From assembly GCF_019649055.1 (NCBI RefSeq), contig NW_026570271.1:930001-994000 (forward strand): DNA of 64,000 nt. The letters run 5' to 3'. Made by a program: the position numbers and the translations under genes. The stretch's first letter is position 1. Each line of letters opens with the position of its first letter. The notes under the pieces were generated by a model. The model saw nothing but the letters and a program-made list of their open reading frames with translations. It ran no database searches and had not been told where the DNA came from. This document shows, in pieces, positions 58,001 through 64,000 of the stretch. Source of the stretch: Paramacrobiotus metropolitanus (taxonomy: Eukaryota > Tardigrada > Eutardigrada > Parachela > Macrobiotidae).

Positions 58001-60889
58001 CAGTAAGATTCATCCTATCTGTAGATTGTGTTTGCATTGACTTTAGATTGAAATAGAATAAAATCAATCCGTAGATTTGTAAATAAAATTAATAATTAAG
58101 TAAATTTGTGATAAGAACATTTAATTACCCATGCTTTGCAAGTTCTGGTGATATAATCTATATGGTCTTGTAGACGAAAAGCAAACCGAATGACTGTGTT
58201 GCACATGTTTCTCAACGCCGCATCGCTAACCTACGAATCAACAAACAGTACGGTTGAGGGAAAGCAAACTGTATCATATAGCGACGGAAGCCTTCGCCTC
58301 GAACACCAGCCAGTTTATTGCATCCGGCTTCCAAGTAGTATTTCCAGAAGAGCGTGGTTTCGCAATCGCTTGCTTACTAGTCAACTACTCAGTGTAAGTT
58401 TTCTTTGTATGGTAATTACTTGAACTGAAATGTATTACATACCCTTTCTCTCGATTTTCGCATGTCAGCTAATCATTAACGGTGTTTAAATAGTCAAATC
58501 TTTCAGATGCACCGATTAACCAATGAAAACATCGGCAATTTTTATGGAGTGATAGTGAATGATGCCGGAATTCCACATCATCTGATGTGCGAGTATTCAC
58601 ACCGTGGGAGTTTACGGGACATAATGGCGCATCAAAACATCCTGAGCGATCTGTCCATCCGGCTCTCATTTTTACGTGATTTGATAAAGGTAAAGCCACA
58701 TAATATTCTGGATTTGCACTTTCACAACAGGATAATCGGCTATAATGACGTAAGCGCATAATATTTTTTTGAGAAGAAGTTGACCTATTGCAGGGCATGC
58801 ATTATATACACTCCTCACCACTGCATTATCACGGCGATCTGTCGATGCAAGCCTGTTTTATTAACAGCCGTTTCACATTAAAAATTGCTCAGTCAGGATA
58901 CCAGCGAATTTTTTCTTTGCTGGTGAAGAACAACAAAACACCACGGGGATCAAGGAGCGAAGATGTTTTCCGGTTCGGGACAATATGCAGCGATGTGATT
59001 AAGCAAACAAGTACCGCATGAGTTTTTCGGGAGATGCTAATGCTATGGTGCTTATTCTTAATAAGAATAGCTCTCTAATTACATAGAGTTTTTTTTTATG
59101 TCACAGTCGATGTCAAAGTGAAAGACCCTATTAATTTAACCCCACTAAACAATGTCATCGCCCATTGCGTTTCCACCGAGCCATCCCAACGCCCAACGTG
59201 CCAGACTATTCTTACTGTTTTTCGCAAACTGCCAAAACTACCGAAAAACGTCGTGTCACACATGCTCTCGCTGTTGGATCGACAAGCGCACGATCTAGAG
59301 GAAAAGGTCAAAATCAAGACTGCTGACTTATTGGATGAGATGCGCAAATCCGATTCGCTTCTTGCCGAAATTCTTCCGCAGTAACTATTGTTTTACGCAT
59401 AAACTCTGCGAATCGTACATTATTAACTATTAAGTAACTGTTTTTGGAGGTCGATTATTCAGCGTTTACGAAATAAAGAACCAATCACCGCGGAATCATT
59501 CAGCAGTGTGTCCATTCTGTTCAGTGATATTCCGGCTTTTGCCATACTTCTGCAACGCTGCACTCCCATTGAGTTGATAAGTATCCTGAATGATACCCAT
59601 TCAGAATTCGACGGCGTCGTCCACGATTTCAACGCATATAAAGTGGAAACCATAGGCGACTGTTATATGGTATATTGTCAAATTTTTGCAAAATCTCGAG
59701 AAACCATAAAATTAGGTCTTCAGGTTGGTGTTTCATTTTCCCACAGATCTCCAGTGGTGTCCCATTGCCAAATGATGACCACGCCGGAGAGCTTTGTCAG
59801 CTGAGTTTGGCATTGTTGGAAGCCCCGCTGACTTTTCAAGCAGCTCATGATATTGTTTTAACCGCACGAATCGGGATCAACTCAGGTGTGTCTGATCAAA
59901 CAGGCTGAAGCAGCATTTAGTTTGTCACCGGCAGCAATGTCTATTACCCGCAATGCTCAACATAAAAATTAGCGTGAAATACTAAATGATGGTTTTTTTT
60001 AATTTCTATGTAATTTTCAGGTCCTATTGTTGCCGGAGTGATCGGTACAAAGTCTCCTCGATACTGTCTGTAAGTTGTATGTTAACAAATTATTACCCTG
60101 CTAAGTTTGGGTCCCACTTTGCAAAATACCGCAAAAACCGAGGAGTAAACCCTTAATTTGCGCCATTCGACACGCTCGACCGTGGCTGATCATATCGCTG
60201 ATGTCACGCTTCCATTTTTCGAGCCTGTTTTCGTTAGCCTGTGACACTGGTATTTGATTTGCTATCGTATTAAATATTCATTTTTAACAAGGAAGCCAGA
60301 TTTACTACATCGTGCGTTTGGCAGATTTGGGGATACGATAAATACGGCCAGCAGGATGGAATCAACCGGGACCGGTATGTTGAATTAAGGATGTTCGTTA
60401 CTCTCGGCTTAACTATGAAACGATATCGATGTAGACTTAATAATGTGGTGTTAAGTAATGATGTGGAATTAAGACGCATGGATAAAGTTTCTGTACCGGT
60501 AGCTACGAGTATGTGACACATGCATTTGTAGCTTCATTTTCTCTCTTTATTTAGCTGGTAAAATTCATATCAGCCCGGAAACATACAAACTGGTTTCCCG
60601 AGACCATGCACTAAAATTTGTGGATCGAGGCGAAATACTTGTGAAGGTCAGCCTTAAATTTTTAACTTGCTGTAACAAGCACGTAGCGAATATTTCGATG
60701 CGTCTCCTTTGATGTTCCCCATTTCTTGATAACAACGTTTCTTTCCTTTAACTTATGCACAAATTGGTTTTACAGGGCAAAGGCGTGATTAATACTTATT
60801 GGCTCGAAGCAGTCCCTGAAAACCAGAGAAACGTGCCCATAATTAAATTAATTTTGGCCTATTACCGATTTATCGGCAAAGTCTCCTGA
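55083..60889 (+). CDS. Receptor-type guanylate cyclase
   Basis: A membrane receptor that makes cGMP from GTP. I place 21 exons with continuous phase and a total of 3075 bp (1024 aa): 55083-55452, 55622-55666, 56086-56424, 56491-56534, 56629-56667, 56737-56817, 56998-57135, 57253-57303, 57351-57542, 57649-57787, 57867-57945, 58174-58393, 58507-58689, 58794-59010, 59107-59380, 59450-59669, 59747-59885, 60021-60069, 60325-60374, 60555-60646, 60776-60889. Order: signal peptide; ligand-binding ANF-type domain (DYPTMAELGP, LLLHFGWT, VIIVIMFPQLLRQFM, PICGFDGEHC); one membrane helix (LAGVALTVIIIVAVCAGWLY, about residues 482-503); kinase-homology domain (EYSHRGSLRDIM, GMHYIHSSPLHYHGDL) without a normal DFG; coiled linker (LEEKVKIKTADLL); cyclase domain from about residue 805 with ILFSDI and YKVETIGDCYM metal and purine residues, SPRYCLFGDTINTASRMES and GKG..TYWL. 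Catalytic residues look intact. An in-frame ATG at 55020 is an alternative start. Confidence 0.88.
60014..60295. repeat. Source of a duplicated exon-18/intron segment
   Basis: Contains exon 18 of the guanylate cyclase gene and its downstream intron. The segment reappears about 830 bp downstream (60850-61085): TAAGTTGTATGTTAACAAAT, CCGAGGAGTAAA, AATTTGCGCCAT, CGAGCCTGTTTTCGT, ATTTG(N)TATCGTAT and AAATATTCATTTT occur in the same order in both. Confidence 0.8.
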
Positions 60890-61085
60890 TCGCTGTAAGT
60901 TGTATGTTAACAAATTAGTTACCCTGTAATTTTGTCCCACTTTAAGTTACCGATAACCGAGGAGTAAATCCCCAATTTGCGCCATCACAGCTCGCCGTGC
61001 CTATCTATCGTTGATTCGACGCTTATTGCGAGCCTGTTTTCGTCCTGTCCTGTATTTATTTGTATCGTATAAATATTCATTTTGC
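60850..61085. repeat. Duplicated copy spanning the end of the guanylate cyclase CDS
   Basis: Degraded direct copy of 60014-60295. It begins inside the last exon, where ATCGGCAAAGTCTCCTGATC corresponds to ATCGGTACAAAGTCTCCTCGATA of exon 18, so the final residues and stop codon of the gene lie within the duplicate. Confidence 0.75.
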
Positions 61086-62608
61086 CTTTACGTAATCGGA
61101 GCAGCTTCGTACTGTTCCGATCTTACTGTACTCTCACCCATAGCGCACGAACTGCATGGTAAATAAATTACACCTCTTCAAGCATCGAAGTCCGTGAACT
61201 TAGACAGCATGAATTATGTGAATCTGAAATGCGAATGCCATTTTATAAACATTTAATAAATTCAAACTCAAATAGATCGTATGTTACGTAACCGCATTGT
61301 GACAAAGTGTACCGAAATTATCAGGCATCCCCCCTCAAGGCCTCAAGTACTGCGCAACGCAGTAAAAAAATGCGTTTCAGTTTCCAAGCATCAGTACATG
61401 AAAAAAGGCGGCTTTTCTTAAACAACGTTTTTGTAAATGGGTTTTTTATTATTTTGTTTTTGAGCAGCCAGTTTAAGCATCAGGTTTTGGGTGCGTAACT
61501 GGTATCCGTACTGCCGTGCGGTTGGCCTGCTGCAGTACCGGAAGGGGCGATGATCATTCGGTTAGAAAAGCGTTTCATACTAGGTCTAGTTGACGCTCTG
61601 TAGAAAATAGTTAACACTGCAATAATTCCAGCAATAATCCAGATCTATCCTGGTACGTTTCGGCCCTGCAGTGGAGTGCCTGAAATACTTTAATGAAATC
61701 AACTTTCTTATTTTTATCAGCAAGTATGTATTTTTAAATTCGGTACGAGGAAGAGCAAGTTAATAGCCCGGTAACATAGGTATTGTCGTACTGCGTAATG
61801 TGTAGGAGTCGTGTCCATTCATTTTGGCCACCGTTAATTTTGGCCACCATTCATTTTGGCCACCATTCATTTTGGTCACCACTCATTTTGCCCACCACTG
61901 ATTTGGCTACCGCGTTCGATTTTCCTAGGTTATTCTTACGTTATTCTTAGGTTTTCATAAGTTTTTTTTCTTTGGTTTTATACTCGTACGTACATATTTA
62001 TATATATGTATTCTTAGGCTTTTTTTGTAGATTTTATGTGTACATACGTATATGTTTTCTTAGGTTTTTTTTTCTTAAGTTTTATAAGTAAGTACTCACA
62101 AAAGGCTGTGAGTCGAGAAATGTTTGTTTTATATGTTTATTCTTATGCTGGATTAATACTTATCTGTTTCCCTCAAAACAGTCGAAAAAGTCGAAACAGA
62201 TGAAAAAGTATGAGGATAAGAAAAACAGGTTTTCTGTGGGCATCTAAACAGAAAGTATGAACATGCTACACATTTTCGAAACAGTCATCTGTTTTGAAAA
62301 TGTTTCATCTGTTTTGCCAAATGTTTTGGAAAATCAAAATCATTTGCAAAACAGAAATGTTCTGCTTTCGACCAATCACGATCAATGTGGGCAATACAGC
62401 GGTAGTGTAAATTAAAACTATAGGATGTCGAACAATTAGAGTTCAGAGAAACTGATTCAAGTAAAATGCTCGTACGAAATGAATGAAAAACAACTCCATA
62501 TCCTGGTGCACCGTCAAATAGCGGATCTTTCGAAAATCGTGGATAAAAAATGCAAAAAGGTTCAGTCGTTCTTTTTCGTTTTGGATCGAATCGTGTACGA
62601 TATCTGAA
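61086..62608. other. Intergenic
   Basis: No gene recognised apart from the 16-bp tandem repeat at 61815-61909. Around 62150-62350 there are short repeats of GAAACAG/CTGTTT type. Confidence 0.4.
61815..61909. repeat. 16-bp tandem repeat, about 6 copies
   Basis: Head-to-tail units of CCATTCATTTTGGCCA with a few substitutions; the last units are more diverged (CCACTCATTTTGCCCA, CCACTGATTTGGCTA). Confidence 0.9.
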
Positions 62609-62840
62609 ATGCCACCGAAACGCAAAAACGCACCCGCATCCAGTGACCTTCCGCCTACATTACCAAAACCTCCTGCAAACTGGACGAAAGCTGAAAAGTT
62701 GCTCTTGATTGAAGAAGTACAGGAACTGCCGTTGTTGTGGAACAAAAAGACATGCGATTACAAGGAAGCCCACAAGAAATCCATGGCCTGGAACTTAGTT
62801 GCGGAAGCGGTTGCCGAAAAGGGACCAGTAGCCCGAACAG
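62609..62840 (+). CDS. MADF-domain protein, first exon only
   Basis: Starts MPPKRKNAPASSDLPPTLPK, then a MADF (Myb/SANT-like DNA-binding) opening: WTKAEKLLLIEEVQELPLLW, then YKEAHKKSMAWNLVAEAV, matching the family pattern of L-I-x-x-V ... P-x-L-W ... Y ... A-W-x-x-V-A. The exon ends at a donor, AACAG/gtacga, at 62840. MADF proteins are transcription regulators, and some are derived from transposases. No later exon was found before the minisatellite, so the gene either continues past the window or is a fragment. Confidence 0.6.
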
Positions 62841-63035
62841 GTACGACTATCTGAAACTTTAAAAAAAATTTCATTCTCAGTGACTTTCATTTATTAGTAA
62901 AATTTAAAAAAATTAATATGCAACATCGGAGAATACGTCATGCCATTCTTTAACGCCTACAAAATAGGTATGGCACGTTTTCTACACGTCAGTTTTTTAG
63001 AACGCGGAATCACGCTTGTAGTCTGCGTTGACCGC

Positions 63036-64000
63036 CGTTGTCAACCTGTTGCTTTGCGTTGTCCACCCGTTGTATTGCGTTGTCCACCCGTTGTCCTCCG
63101 TTGTCCACGCGTTGCCTTGCGTTGTCTATCCGTTTTCCTCCGTTGTCCACGCGTTGCCTTGCGTTGTAAACCCGTTGTCTTGCGTTGTCCACCCGTTGGC
63201 TTGCGTTGTCCACCCGTCGTCCTCCGTTGTCCACCCGTTGCCTTGCGTTGTCCACCCGTTGTCTTGCGTTGTCCACGCGTTGCCTTGCGTTGTCTACCGG
63301 TTGTCTTCCGTTGTCTTCCGTTGTCCACCCGTTATCCTCCGTTGTCCACGCGTTGTCTTGCGTTGTCCACCCGTTGTCCTCCGTTGTCCACGCGTTGCCT
63401 TGCGTTGTCTACCGGTTGTCTTCCGTTGTCCACCCGTTGTCTTCCGTTGTCCACGCGTTGCCTTGCGTTGTCCACCCGTTGTCTTGCGTTGTCCACGCGT
63501 TGCCTTGCGTTGTCCACCCGTTATCCTCCGTTGTCCACGCGTTGCCTTGCGTTGTCCACCCGTTGTCCTCCGTTGTCCACCCGTTGCCTTGCGTTGTCTA
63601 CCGGTTGTCTTCCGTTGTCCACCCGTTGTCTTCCGTTGTCCACCCGTTGTCTTGCGTTGTCCACCCGTTGGCTTGCGTTGTCCATCCGTTATCCTCCGTT
63701 GTCCACGTTGTCTTGCGTTGTCCACCCGTTGCCTTGCGTTGTCCACCCGTTGTCTTGCGTTGTCCATCCGTTGTCCTCCGTTGTCCTCGCGTTGCCTTGC
63801 GTTGCCTACCGGTTGTCTTCCGTTGTACACCCGTTATCCTCCGTTGTCCACGTTGTCTTGCGTTGTCCACCCGTTGTCCTCCGTTGTCCACCCGTTGCCT
63901 TGCGTTGCCTACCGGTTGTCTTCCGTTGTCCACCCGTTGTCTTCCGTTGTCCACCCGTTGCCTTGCGTTGTCCACCCGTTGTCTTGCGTTGTCCACCCGT
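63036..64000. repeat. 21-bp minisatellite running off the window end
   Basis: At least 45 head-to-tail units with consensus TTGCGTTGTCCACCCGTTGT followed by C. Variants alternate TTGCG/TCCG at the start, and CCACCCG/CCACGCG/CTACCGG in the middle. Unit length is a multiple of three and lacks minus-strand stops in more than one frame, so it reads as heptapeptide repeats (DNARQRV in one frame, TTGGQRK in another). I regard this as a satellite and not a gene: there is no start context or splice support, and the third-position pattern is not protein-like. Confidence 0.9.

Noticed and set aside
63294-63996. Long minus-strand frames of 132-178 codons encoding DNARQRV/TTGGQRK repeats
   Set aside because: They are translations of the 21-bp minisatellite, open in several frames at once, with no splice or start context.
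1-64000. tRNA or rRNA genes
   Set aside because: I looked for tRNA B-box-like GGTTCGAATCC sequences and rRNA-like conserved blocks and saw none convincing; a covariance-model scan would be decisive.

Overview
The window is eukaryotic nuclear DNA from an invertebrate animal. Genes are split by GT-AG introns from about 47 bp to more than 1 kb, intergenic DNA is AT-rich, and several classes of DNA transposon and retroelement debris are present. An insect-type seven-helix gustatory receptor, a CBM14/peritrophin-type chitin-binding cuticle protein, a receptor guanylate cyclase and SMYD-like MYND/SET genes point to an ecdysozoan. A tardigrade or other panarthropod is my guess, but nothing here proves the phylum.

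Layout. 0.2-6.7 kb: an SMYD-like gene and a second, broken SMYD-like copy, split by a TA-flanked MITE and next to a retroelement fragment that ends in a perfect palindrome. 7.2-9.8 kb: an eight-exon secreted protein made of two tandem copies of one domain. 10.3-14.5 kb: an unrecognised small gene, a 5'-truncated non-LTR retrotransposon, and a complete three-exon gustatory receptor, all on the minus strand. 15.6-16.1 kb: a degenerate member of a glycine-zipper/J-domain family. 16.65-17.16 kb: a second copy of the 5.1-kb MITE.

17.7-32.8 kb: a minus-strand cluster of seven intact-looking genes plus one relic, all for small secreted cysteine-rich proteins of one unrecognised family; most have a tiny first exon carrying the start of a signal peptide. 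Between them lie a foldback element, two TIR elements and a segmental duplication. 34.2-37.5 kb: two minus-strand paralogues that look like prohormone precursors, each with three C-x-x-[FYL]-P-x-L-C peptides preceded by R-x-K-R-type sites. A hAT-type MITE with a perfect 8-bp target duplication sits upstream of the second.

39.9-45.6 kb: three plus-strand members of the glycine-zipper/J-domain family; only the last has the full J domain with an HPD motif. A nested TA-flanked foldback element lies between the second and third. 48.4-50.1 kb: a CBM14 cuticle-type protein. 50.8-53.8 kb: a multi-exon secreted repeat protein with one probable frameshift. 55.1-60.9 kb: a complete 21-exon receptor guanylate cyclase (1024 codons in my model) whose last coding bases appear to come from a duplicated internal exon/intron. 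62.6 kb: first exon of a MADF-domain gene. 63.0-64.0 kb: a 21-bp minisatellite running off the window.

The themes are tandem duplication of secreted and signalling genes followed by decay, with TIR elements repeatedly inserted among the duplicates. Exon boundaries were placed by eye from splice consensus, phase and paralogue comparison; none is confirmed by transcripts.
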